DNA from: an uncultured Stenotrophomonas sp.
Lineage (GTDB): Bacteria; Pseudomonadota; Gammaproteobacteria; Xanthomonadales; Xanthomonadaceae
DNA: 45,865 bases
Direction: 5' to 3'
Assembly: GCF_945952405.1 (NCBI RefSeq)
Contig: NZ_CAMFIA010000027.1
Location: 1-45,865, forward strand
Part shown: in pieces, positions 30,380 through 40,223 of the stretch
How the letters are laid out: each line of letters opens with the position of its first letter
Position numbering within the stretch: position 1 is the stretch's first letter
Notes under the pieces: generated by a model
The model's database searches: none
Seen by the model: the letters and a program-made list of their open reading frames with translations, nothing else
Told to the model about the DNA's origin: nothing
Program-made: the position numbers and the translations under genes

Positions 30380-30535
30380 GCCCATCCATGAGGCTTGGTC
30401 GCGGCATCCATGCCGCTCCCCCCCGCAAACCCAACGCGCCCCGCCGTCCGGCAGGAAGCCAGCTTCTGCTGTTGCTCTGGCCTCTGCAGATGCAGGGCGG
30501 TAGCCCTGCATGGGAAACCCACCCCCTACCAAGGT
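30378..30535 (+). repeat. Third composite REP element, before prpE
   Basis: The order (CGGCATCCATGCCG, CCCCCCGCAA, GTCCGGCAGGAAGCCAGC, then the hairpin TGCAGGGC 30491-30498 / GCCCTGCA 30503-30510) matches the right arm of the 19198-19740 block with divergence. A further small hairpin CCTACC / GGTAGG is at 30525-30538. There is no gene in this 222-base gap. Confidence 0.65.
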
Positions 30536-30601
30536 AGGGCGGCCCACGCGGCAGCGCCGGACTATCCTCGAACCCATGACTTTGTCTGGGAGGGCTGCGT
30601 C

Positions 30602-32482
30602 ATGAACTACGATGAAACCTACCGTCGCTCGATCGACGAGCCGGAGGCCTTCTGGGGCGAGGAAGCCAAGCGCATCCATTGGCACAAGCCGCCGCAGCAG
30701 GTACTCGACTACAGCAACCCGCCGTTCCGGCGCTGGTTCGTCGGCGGTGAAACCAATCTCTGCTACAACGCGGTCGATCGCCACCTGGCCGAGCGTGCCG
30801 ACCAGCTCGCGCTGGTCGTCATCTCCACCGAAACCAACAGCACCCGCGAAATCACCTATCGCCAGCTGTATCGCGAAGTGAACGATTTCGCCGCGGTGCT
30901 CAAGCATCTCGGCGTCGGTCATGGCGACCGCGTGGTGATCTACATGCCGAACATGGCCGAAGCCGTGTTCGCGATGCTGGCCTGCGCGCGTATCGGCGCC
31001 GTGCATTCGGTGGTGTTCGGCGGCTTCGCCGCACACAACCTGGCGCTGCGCATCGATGACGCCAGGCCGAAGCTGCTGATTGCCGCCGATGCCGGTATGC
31101 GTGGCGGCAAGCTGATTCCGTACAAGCCGATGGTCGATGCCGCCTGTGCCGAAGCTGCTGCACCGCCGCCACACGTGCTGATCGTGTCGCGCGGGCTGGA
31201 CGCGGCGCAACCGCGGGTGGCAGGGCGCGATGTGGAGTACGCCGATCTGCGTGCGCAGATCGGTGAAGTCGATGTGCCGGTGCAGTGGCTGGAAGCGAGC
31301 GAGCCGAGCTACCTGCTGTACACCTCCGGCACCACCGGCAAGCCGAAGGGCGTGCAGCGCGATGTCGGTGGCTACGCAGTGGCCATGGCCCAGTCGATGG
31401 AGACCGTGTTCGACTGCAGGCCGGGGCAGGTGATGTTCTCCACCTCCGACGTCGGCTGGGCCGTGGGCCACTCGTACAACGTCTATGGCCCGTTGATCGG
31501 TGGTTGCACGTCGCTGCTGTACGAAGGCCTGCCGACCAACCCGGATCCGGGCATCTGGTGGGCGCTGTGCGAGCAGTACAACGTGCGCACGATGTTCTCG
31601 TCACCCACGGCCATCCGCGTGCTGAAGAAGCACGACGCGGACTTCATCCATCGCCACGACCTGCGCGCGCTGAAGTACCTGTTCCTGGCCGGCGAGCCGC
31701 TGGACGAACCCACCGCGCACTGGATCAGTGAAGCGCTCGGCAAGCCGATCATCGACAACTACTGGCAGACCGAAACCGGCTGGCCGGCGCTGACCCTGCT
31801 GCCCGGCCTGGAGATGAAGCCGGTGCGCTTCGGTTCGCCGGGCTTCCCCAATCTCGGCTACCGGATGAAGGTGATCGACGAGAACACCGGTGAGGAAGTG
31901 GCGCCGGGGCAGAAGGGCGTGCTGGTGGTCTCGCCGCCGTTGCCGCCGGGCTGCATGAGCACGGTGTGGAATGACGACAGCCGTTTCCTGCAGAGCTATT
32001 TCAGCCACTTCAAGGAACTGCTGTACAGCTCGCTGGACTGGGCGATCCGCGATGATGATGGCTACACCTTCATCCTTGGGCGAACCGATGATGTCATCAA
32101 CGTGGCCGGGCATCGGCTGGGCACGCGCGAGATCGAAGAGGCCATTTCCAGCCACCCGCGTGTGGCCGAGGCGGCGGTGATCGGCGTCAAGGACGAACTG
32201 AAGGGCCAGGTGCCGCTGGTGTTCGTCACCCTCAAGCAGGGCCTGGACGGCGAAGACCCGGCGCCGGTGGTGGCGGAGATGATGGCCACGGTGACCGCCT
32301 CGCTCGGCGCGGTTGCGCGCCCGGCCCACGTGCACGTGGTCAACGCATTGCCGAAGACCCGTTCCGGCAAGTTGCTGCGGCGTTCGTTGCAGGCGCTGGC
32401 CGAGCAGCGCGACCCGGGTGACCTGTCGACATTGGATGACCCCAGTGCGCTGGAGGAGATCCGCCGGGCGCTGGGGCGCTGA
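30602..32482 (+). CDS. prpE: Propionate-CoA ligase (propionyl-CoA synthetase)
   Basis: A 626-residue acetyl-CoA-synthetase-family enzyme that activates propionate to propionyl-CoA through an acyl-adenylate. The AMP-binding loop YTSGTTGKPKG begins at residue 240; DNYWQTETGWP follows; the C-terminal catalytic lysine is K590 in PKTRSGKLL. The start MNYDETYRRSIDEPEAFW and VLDYSNPPFRRWFVGGETN fit PrpE better than Acs. The ATG at 30602 has GGAG upstream; the longer open frame runs through repeats. No prpBCD genes lie nearby. Confidence 0.88.
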   Translation: MNYDETYRRSIDEPEAFWGEEAKRIHWHKPPQQVLDYSNPPFRRWFVGGETNLCYNAVDRHLAERADQLALVVISTETNSTREITYRQLYREVNDFAAVLKHLGVGHGDRVVIYMPNMAEAVFAMLACARIGAVHSVVFGGFAAHNLALRIDDARPKLLIAADAGMRGGKLIPYKPMVDAACAEAAAPPPHVLIVSRGLDAAQPRVAGRDVEYADLRAQIGEVDVPVQWLEASEPSYLLYTSGTTGKPKGVQRDVGGYAVAMAQSMETVFDCRPGQVMFSTSDVGWAVGHSYNVYGPLIGGCTSLLYEGLPTNPDPGIWWALCEQYNVRTMFSSPTAIRVLKKHDADFIHRHDLRALKYLFLAGEPLDEPTAHWISEALGKPIIDNYWQTETGWPALTLLPGLEMKPVRFGSPGFPNLGYRMKVIDENTGEEVAPGQKGVLVVSPPLPPGCMSTVWNDDSRFLQSYFSHFKELLYSSLDWAIRDDDGYTFILGRTDDVINVAGHRLGTREIEEAISSHPRVAEAAVIGVKDELKGQVPLVFVTLKQGLDGEDPAPVVAEMMATVTASLGAVARPAHVHVVNALPKTRSGKLLRRSLQALAEQRDPGDLSTLDDPSALEEIRRALGR

Positions 32483-32490
32483 CCCTCCCT

Positions 32491-32657
32491 GTAGAGCCGA
32501 GCCGATGCTCGGCTGTGCGCACCCGTCAGGAGCAGCCGAGCGCAGGCTCGGCGCTACCAGGCCGGCCGATGCCTGTAGAGCCGAGCCGATGCTCGGCTGT
32601 GCGCACCCGCCTGGAGCAGCCGAGCACGGGCTCGGCGCTACAAAGCTGGCCGATGCG
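32491..32657. repeat. Tandem pair of inverted SMAG dimers
   Basis: An 84-base unit is repeated twice (starts 32491 and 32575). Each has a forward GTAGAGCCGAGC-CGAT-GCTCGGCT and an inverted partner ending in GGCGCTAC, so each unit can fold as two adjacent hairpins or one long one. It occupies most of the 306-base gap after prpE. Confidence 0.85.
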
Positions 32658-32788
32658 CTAAGCTCGGCCTGTCATCGACCTGCAACACGTGGCGTGCGCC
32701 GGGGAATGCGCATGCCGCCGGGGATGGCGAACAGGGGAGCGCGCCCGCGTGGGCACGCCGGCATGGCGCATCAAGGGAGGGGGATGCA

Positions 32789-33292
32789 ATGGCATTGCTG
32801 CACGCCAAGACGGCGGCTGGCCGTCAGGAGATCGAAGACCGTGGCCGGCGCCTGCCGGCGGCACTGCGTTCGATCCTGTTGATGGTCGATGGCCATCGTG
32901 ATGACACCGAACTGCGAAGCCTTCTGGAAGGCCTGCGCGCGCCGTCCGATGCACTGGAGCAGCTGGCGGCACAGGGCCTGATCGAAGTGATCGGTGGCCA
33001 GGCCGAGGCGGCACCGGCACGCGGCATCAGTACCGGGCGCGAACAGGATCCGGCGCTGTACCAGCAGTTGTACGACGCGATGAGCGAGGCGGTGCGTCGC
33101 CATCTCGGTCTGAAGGGCTACTTCATGCAGTTGAAGATCGAACGCTGCAGCGATGCGCTGGCACTGGAGCGTCTGTGCCCGGAACTGCTGGCCGCGGTAG
33201 GCAAGGCGCGCAGTCCGGCACTGGCACAGCGCTGGTGGCAGGAAACCCGGGCCGCACTGGCGGACGGCGCTGGCGAGGTCGTACAGGCCTGA
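32789..33292 (+). CDS. Uncharacterised 167-residue protein
   Basis: I do not recognise a named family. The protein is soluble and helix-rich by eye, with no signal peptide. The N-terminal part reads like a small winged-helix-like module (LPAALRSILLMVDGHRDDTELRSLLEGL ... LEQLAAQGLIEV, about residues 22-68), and the C-terminal part has amphipathic helices (about 85-160). GGGAGGGG precedes the ATG at a good distance. It lies 46 bases before the SUFU gene and may form an operon with it. Confidence 0.75.
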   Translation: MALLHAKTAAGRQEIEDRGRRLPAALRSILLMVDGHRDDTELRSLLEGLRAPSDALEQLAAQGLIEVIGGQAEAAPARGISTGREQDPALYQQLYDAMSEAVRRHLGLKGYFMQLKIERCSDALALERLCPELLAAVGKARSPALAQRWWQETRAALADGAGEVVQA

Positions 33293-33338
33293 GCCAGCGC
33301 GTAAAGTGATCGGTTCACTTCCCCACAAGGAGTCCCGC

Positions 33339-34394
33339 GTGCAGGACGACCACGACGACACCGATACCCCTGGCTGGGACGCGATCAACGCAGCGTTGGC
33401 GCCGCTTTACCCCGGCCAGGAGCCGCGCCACTACGGCACCGCGCTGCCGTACACGCTGGGCGGCCAGGACCCGCTGGATGGCATCAGCGTGTACTGGGCG
33501 GATCTGCCGGTGCCGCACTGGCACTACATCACCTACGGCTTTTCCGAGCTGTATGCCAAGGAGAGCACTGATGCCGATGCCAGTGGCTACGGGTTCGAGC
33601 TGACCTTCCGCCTGGCGGCCAGCGCCGGCGAGGAGGCACAGGGCACTCCGCCGGTGTGGCCGATGAACCTGCTGCAGAACCTGGCGCGCTACGTGTTCGG
33701 CAGTGGCAACGTGTTCGAGGACGGCCACCATCTCAATGCCAACGGCCCGATCGCGCTGGAGACCGGCACCCGCTTGTGCCACCTGGCCTTCATCGCCGAT
33801 CCGCAGCTGCCGGCGCGCGATACCGCCAATGGCCATCTGCAGTTCCTGCAACTGGTCGGCCTGGCCGATGAGGAAATGGAGGCGGTCAAGCGCTGGTCCA
33901 CGCGCGGCGTGCTGCAGGCACTGCAACCGGCGATGCCGCTGTGGATCAGCGACCTGCAGCGCGGCAACCTGCTGGATGACCCGGCGTTGGCCGAACAGGT
34001 GCGGGCCGGTAGCGAGCGCGAGGGCTCCAGCACCGGCATGCTGTTCATCGAGACCCTGGACTGGCGCCAGGAGGTAGGCGTGACCACGCTGGTGCTCGGT
34101 GCAGGCCAGGTCGCCAGCGTGTGCGAGCTGCTGCCATTGCGCCTGCGCCACGGCAGGTCGCTGGAGTTGGTCAGCCGTGAGCGGCAGTGGGAATTCATCC
34201 CGGTCGGGACCGCTGAAGCGGCGGCGGTGTCGGCGGACAGCGTGCGCTGGCCACTGGACGAGGCCGGGCTGCAGGCGCTGGCGGGCGTGCGCGCCGAGCG
34301 CGGGATCTACCCGCTGACGGCGGCATTGCGGATCGAAGTGGTCCCGACCTACCTGCGCGATGCCAAGGGCGCGGTGATCCGCGAGATCGGCTGA
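33339..34394 (+). CDS. Suppressor-of-fused (SUFU) domain protein
   Basis: A 351-residue protein whose N-terminal half (about 10-190) fits the bacterial SUFU domain: GWDAINAALAPLYPGQEPRHYGT, then HWHYITYGFSELY and WPMNLLQNLARYVFGSGNVFEDGHHL. Bacterial SUFU proteins are often linked to polymorphic-toxin immunity, but no toxin gene is next to it here. GTG at 33339 is chosen because AAGGAG (33328-33333) sits just before it. A perfect 12-bp hairpin follows the stop. Confidence 0.83.
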   Translation: MQDDHDDTDTPGWDAINAALAPLYPGQEPRHYGTALPYTLGGQDPLDGISVYWADLPVPHWHYITYGFSELYAKESTDADASGYGFELTFRLAASAGEEAQGTPPVWPMNLLQNLARYVFGSGNVFEDGHHLNANGPIALETGTRLCHLAFIADPQLPARDTANGHLQFLQLVGLADEEMEAVKRWSTRGVLQALQPAMPLWISDLQRGNLLDDPALAEQVRAGSEREGSSTGMLFIETLDWRQEVGVTTLVLGAGQVASVCELLPLRLRHGRSLELVSRERQWEFIPVGTAEAAAVSADSVRWPLDEAGLQALAGVRAERGIYPLTAALRIEVVPTYLRDAKGAVIREIG

Positions 34395-34401
34395 CGAGGC
34401 C

Positions 34402-34428
34402 GGAGCCGTTCGCGGGGCGAACGGCTCC
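34402..34428. terminator. Two-way hairpin between SUFU and GST genes
   Basis: GGAGCCGTTCGC (34402-34413) pairs perfectly with GCGAACGGCTCC (34417-34428) in the 48-base space between convergent genes. No T tract is seen. Confidence 0.6.
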
Positions 34429-34442
34429 AGCCCGGTTGCTGG

Positions 34443-35054
34443 TCAGGCCAGGCCTTCGGCCTTCAGTACGGCCTGCACGCCGGCATCGGCGTCCATGCGC
34501 GCCTTGTACGCGGCCAGGTTGTCCAGGCCGGACAGATCGACCTTGGTGCCGGCGGCCCAGCGCAGGGTGATGTAGAAGTACGGGTCGGCGAAGCTGCGGA
34601 AACCGGCCAGCCACGGCTTGTCGGCCAGCTGCTTGTCAGCGGTCTCGAACAGGCCACGCAGGCGCTTGTGCGCGGCGGCGCGGATCGCGTCGTACTGGCC
34701 CTCGTCGGCGATGAACTTGCCCGGCGCGAACAGCGGCGAGAAGGCCGGATGCACATCGGAATTGACGAAAGCCAGCCAGCGGGTGGCTTCGGCGCGTTGG
34801 CGCGGGCTGCCATCGCCGCCGAGGCCGGCCTGCGGATAGCTGTCGGCGATGTAGCCCATGATCGCGGCGTTCTGCAGCAGCACGAAGTCGCCGTCGACCA
34901 GTGCGGGTACCGCGCCGGCCGGATTGATCTTGAGGAATTCCGGGCCCTTCAGGGTGTCCTTGTTCAGCAGTTCAACCTCGAACGGCTGGCCGGTCCACTG
35001 CAGGGCGATGTGGTCGGCGGTGGAACAGGCACCGGGCTTGCTGTACAGCTTCAT
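34443..35054 (-). CDS. gst: Glutathione S-transferase, beta-class type
   Basis: A 203-residue GST with a thioredoxin-like N-terminal domain (MKLYSKPGACSTADHIAL) carrying the beta-class cysteine and serine at residues 10 and 11, and INPAGAVPALVDGDFVLLQNAAIMGYI (the cis-Pro region and the glutathione gamma-Glu site). The C-terminal all-helical domain follows from about residue 85. Soluble cytoplasmic enzyme for conjugation or reduction. ATG 35054 fits the conserved family start. Confidence 0.92.
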   Translation of the reverse strand: MKLYSKPGACSTADHIALQWTGQPFEVELLNKDTLKGPEFLKINPAGAVPALVDGDFVLLQNAAIMGYIADSYPQAGLGGDGSPRQRAEATRWLAFVNSDVHPAFSPLFAPGKFIADEGQYDAIRAAAHKRLRGLFETADKQLADKPWLAGFRSFADPYFYITLRWAAGTKVDLSGLDNLAAYKARMDADAGVQAVLKAEGLA

Positions 35055-35138
35055 GGGAACTCCAGGTGATGCGGGCGGGAAGCGCCCACTATCCCAGAGC
35101 CTGGCGGCGGGCGGCAACGCTGCCGCCAGCACGGATCG

Positions 35139-35597
35139 TTACGACTGCCGTGGCTTGAGGTTCTGCACCTTATAGAAGGTGTGATCGCCAATGGTGGCCA
35201 CCTGGTAGGCATTGCGCCAGTTCGGGCTGGCGATGGACAGCGCGGCGAAGTGGCTGGCGCCCGGCACGATCTCGCGGCGTTCGCCGGCCGGCAGCGCCCA
35301 GTTGCGCTCGGCGTCGAAGGCCACGTTCATCGCCTCGCTCCAGGCCGCGTCGTTGCCCAGCTGGGTGCCGGGCGAGACGATGGTCGGCGCGAACTGCTTG
35401 CGCGCGGTGACCACCTGGCACATGGAGTCGCCCCACAGGCCACTGTCGAGGCGGCGCAGGGCGACCTCGGCGACGGCCTGTTGGCCGCGCAGGGTCTGGT
35501 CGCGGGCTTCCAGATAAACGGTGGTGCTCAAACACAATGAATCAGCGGCCGGCTGCGGCAACAACTGCGACAGCCAGAGAATCCAGGCCAGTTTCAT
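35139..35597 (-). CDS. SleB/CwlJ-like cell wall hydrolase
   Basis: A 152-residue protein with a short hydrophobic N-terminus (MKLAWILWLSQLLP) and the hydrolase_2 pattern: LSTTVYLEARDQTLRGQQAVAEVALRR with the predicted catalytic glutamate 30, QFAPTIVSPG-like loop, and HFAALSIASPNW... ending near the C-terminus. Likely a periplasmic muramidase-like enzyme. AAGGAG lies just before the ATG. The GST gene lies downstream on the same strand. Confidence 0.85.
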   Translation of the reverse strand: MKLAWILWLSQLLPQPAADSLCLSTTVYLEARDQTLRGQQAVAEVALRRLDSGLWGDSMCQVVTARKQFAPTIVSPGTQLGNDAAWSEAMNVAFDAERNWALPAGERREIVPGASHFAALSIASPNWRNAYQVATIGDHTFYKVQNLKPRQS

Positions 35598-35894
35598 ATA
35601 ACTCCTTGCTCCGTGTGGGCCGCACCCTCCGGTTCCGGCCGCGGGGGCGACAGGAGGCGGGGTACGACTTGGCGTCATGGGGAGGCGGCCATCGGGGCCG
35701 CCCCGTGGGCGGCCCCAAAAGAAACGATCAGTACCGATCGAGGGGGCCGCGCCGGCTCACCGGAAACTGGCTGGTGAGCGGAAGATGGCGCAAGGTAGGG
35801 GGGTATAGCCGAACGCATCGTGAACCGTCCGGCTTGACATTCAGGTTGCGCAGGGGTGACGGAAATCACATTCCGCCCCCCATTCAGGCGCTCA
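35598..35894. other. 297-base spacer with strong hairpins, no gene seen
   Basis: It holds GGGGCCGCCC (35694-35703) / GGGCGGCCCC (35707-35716), perfect 10 bp, and GCTCACC (35755-35761) / GGTGAGC (35773-35779). A TTGACA at 35834-35839 on + has no fitting -10. A small RNA is possible but not supported further. Confidence 0.35.
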
Positions 35895-38030
<2,136 letters not shown>

Positions 38031-38660
38031 TCAGGGCGATTGCGGTTGCCGGCCCGCCGCCGCCACGACTGGGGCACGGCCGATCCCGAACCAGCCCAGC
38101 GTCACTCCGCACAGCGGACCGATCAGCAGGGCGAAGGCCAGGGTGCCGAAGCCGACGTTGCCACCCAGCCACCAGCCCAGCAGCAGCACGCTGCCTTCGA
38201 TCAGGCTGCGTACCTTCCAGATCGGCCAGCCGGTCCGCGCGTGCAGGCCGGTCATCAGGCCGTCGCGCGGGCCGGGGCCGAGCCGCGCGCCGATGTACAG
38301 GCCGGTGGCGAGGGCGACCAGCAGCATGCCGACGCAGAACATCGCCAGCTGCCAGCCCAGGCCGACTGCCGGCGGCAGCAGCCACAGGCCGAACTGCGCG
38401 GACGGGCCGATCAGCATCACGTTGAGCACGGTGCCGACGCCCGGCTTCTGCCGCAGTGGCCACCACAGCAGCAGCACCAGCGCACCGATCACGTTGGTGG
38501 CCAGGCCGAAGGACAGCGGCGTCTGCGCGGCGATGCCCTGCGACAGCACGTCCCAGGGAGCCACCCCGATCGCTGCGCGGATCATCAGCGAGGCGCCGAA
38601 GCCGTACAGGAACAGGCCGATGATCAATTGCAGCAGGCGCAGGGGCAGGGCGGTAGGCAT
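38031..38660 (-). CDS. YczE/YitT-like membrane protein
   Basis: A 209-residue integral membrane protein with about five hydrophobic segments. It opens LPLRLLQLIIGLFLYGFGASLMIRAAIGVAPWDVLSQGIA and contains GARLGPGPRDGLMTGL, both characteristic of the YczE group. Function unknown. These genes often sit next to MocR-type regulators; none is present here. ATG 38660 is selected by the family start; upstream sequence carries paired TGGAA repeats. Confidence 0.82.
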   Translation of the reverse strand: MPTALPLRLLQLIIGLFLYGFGASLMIRAAIGVAPWDVLSQGIAAQTPLSFGLATNVIGALVLLLWWPLRQKPGVGTVLNVMLIGPSAQFGLWLLPPAVGLGWQLAMFCVGMLLVALATGLYIGARLGPGPRDGLMTGLHARTGWPIWKVRSLIEGSVLLLGWWLGGNVGFGTLAFALLIGPLCGVTLGWFGIGRAPVVAAAGRQPQSP

Positions 38661-38684
38661 GGCGGGCTCGGGGGGAGGGGGATC

Positions 38685-38718
38685 TGTTTCCACCGTAAAC
38701 CCGATTTCTTTGGTTCCA
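38685..38718 (-). promoter_or_regulatory. Direct repeat upstream of the yczE-like gene
   Basis: On the minus strand TGGAACCA and TGGAAACA are 26 bases apart (plus-strand 38711-38718 and 38685-38692), just before the gene. MocR regulators bind direct repeats of this spacing, so this is a candidate operator; no known motif is claimed. Confidence 0.35.
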
Positions 38719-38808
38719 TAGATACAGATGCCGGGCAATCCACCGGCACAGGTGGATCTGATCGGTAGCGCCTGGCCCGGGTTCGGCTGGCGGCGCCCTG
38801 GGGGAACC

Positions 38809-38833
38809 CAGCCGAGCATCCGCTCGGCTCTAC
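38809..38833 (-). repeat. SMAG repeat, inverted copy
   Basis: Reverse complement reads GTAGAGCCGAGC-GGAT-GCTCGGCTG, with a GTAG head and perfect stem. It lies between the oxidoreductase and yczE-like genes and may end the former. Confidence 0.8.
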
Positions 38834-38846
38834 AGGCAGGGTCTGC

Positions 38847-39866
38847 TCAGTCGTCCCAGCCGGCCAGCGCCAGCTTGCCGAGCGTGCGTCCGCTGGCCAG
38901 GCGCTGATGGGCGGTGTCCAGATTGACCGCATTGATCGTGCCCAGCAGCTCGCTGAGGGTGCCACGCAGCTGGCCGGCGTCGATCATGCTGGCCGCGCGG
39001 CTGAGGATGCGGTGCTGTTCGATTCGGTCGGCGCTGGCGAAGCGCGAGCGCGCGAACATGAACTCCCAGTGGATGCCGATGCACTTGGCCTTGTAGGGAT
39101 CGCCGATGCGCAGCGCGCCACGCGGCTCGACGATCAGGCCGACATGGCCCTGCGGCGCCAGCAGCTGGCCCAGTTCATCCCAGTACTGGTCGGTGTCGGC
39201 GAGGTTGAGGGCGACCTGCACCGCGTCGATGTCCAGCGCCTGCAGCTGCGGCAGCAGCGCCTGCCGGTGGTCGATCACATGCTGGGCGCCCATCTGCCGG
39301 CACCAGTCGGCCGAGGCGTCACGGGATGCGGTGGCAATCACCTCGAACCCGGCGTGCCGCGCCAGCTGGATGGCCATCGAACCGACGCCGCCCGCACCGC
39401 CGATCACCAGCAGTCGCTGGCCGACATGGCGACGGTCATCCAGCTGCAATGGCATGCGCTGGAACAGCAGTTCCCAGGCGGTGAGCGTGGTCAGCGGCAG
39501 CGCCGCGGCCTCGGCGAAGTCGAGCGTGGTCGGCTTGCGCGCGACCAGGCGTTCGTCTACCCACTGGTACTGCGCGTTGCAGCCCGGGCGGGTGACATCG
39601 CCGGCGTAATAGACCTCGTCACCCGAGGCGAACAGGCTGGCCTCCTCGCCGATCGCCTCGACCACCCCGGACGCGTCCCAGCCAAGCACGCGGGGGGCGT
39701 CAAGCGTGGCCGGATCGGTGGCCGCGCGCTGCTTGCCATCGACGGGATTGACCGAGACCGCCTCGACCCGGATCAGCAGATCGCGGCCGCGTGGAGGCAG
39801 CGGTGGAGGCAGGTGCAGATCGCACAGGGCAGGGGCGGATTCACGACTCAGGGCGACGGCTTTCAT
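38847..39866 (-). CDS. MDR-superfamily zinc-type alcohol dehydrogenase-like oxidoreductase
   Basis: A 339-residue NAD(P)H-dependent oxidoreductase. It has the N-terminal GroES-like domain (SVNPVDGKQR, LGWDASGVVEAIG) and the Rossmann glycine motif VIGGAGGVGSMAIQLARHAG (about residues 153-172). The usual zinc-binding cysteines are absent, so it resembles quinone oxidoreductases. Substrate unknown. ATG 39866 is selected by family start, with GGAG upstream. Confidence 0.88.
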   Translation of the reverse strand: MKAVALSRESAPALCDLHLPPPLPPRGRDLLIRVEAVSVNPVDGKQRAATDPATLDAPRVLGWDASGVVEAIGEEASLFASGDEVYYAGDVTRPGCNAQYQWVDERLVARKPTTLDFAEAAALPLTTLTAWELLFQRMPLQLDDRRHVGQRLLVIGGAGGVGSMAIQLARHAGFEVIATASRDASADWCRQMGAQHVIDHRQALLPQLQALDIDAVQVALNLADTDQYWDELGQLLAPQGHVGLIVEPRGALRIGDPYKAKCIGIHWEFMFARSRFASADRIEQHRILSRAASMIDAGQLRGTLSELLGTINAVNLDTAHQRLASGRTLGKLALAGWDD

Positions 39867-40006
39867 CTCGGCTCCGGCTGGGTTCGTAACCCCATCATAA
39901 GGTTCCTCACCTTTCCGCAAACGCGCTGAACCGCGTGAAGCAGGGTGTTGCGCAGTATGTCGCTTTTCCCACTTAAACCCCGTCAAACCCTTGCAGTGCG
40001 TGGGTC

Positions 40007-40033
40007 TTGCGGATTTTCATCATCCTGTATAGG
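40007..40033 (+). promoter_or_regulatory. Possible ompA promoter
   Basis: TTGCGG (40007-40012) and TATAGG (40028-40033) are 15 bases apart, shorter than ideal. If used, ompA would have a leader of about 185 bases. Confidence 0.35.
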
Positions 40034-40075
40034 GTTTCAACGTCGGACCGGTGGAGGGTCGGGCACAACACTTCA

Positions 40076-40098
40076 CATGTTACGGGACTGTTAACATG
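40076..40098 (+). other. Dyad in the ompA leader
   Basis: CATGTTA (40076-40082) pairs with TAACATG (40092-40098) with nine bases between. It could be an operator or a leader hairpin. The rest of the 357-base gap 39867-40223 holds no gene. Confidence 0.45.
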
Positions 40099-40223
40099 AC
40101 CTTCACCCGCCTGAGCATAATGTTCGCGGCGGTGGCGTGCTGAATCGGCTGTCGAACATCGACGCAGTAGTGCTGGCCCATGCCTCTACCGGTTTCATAC
40201 CCCCGAAATAGGAGCTGTACTCA

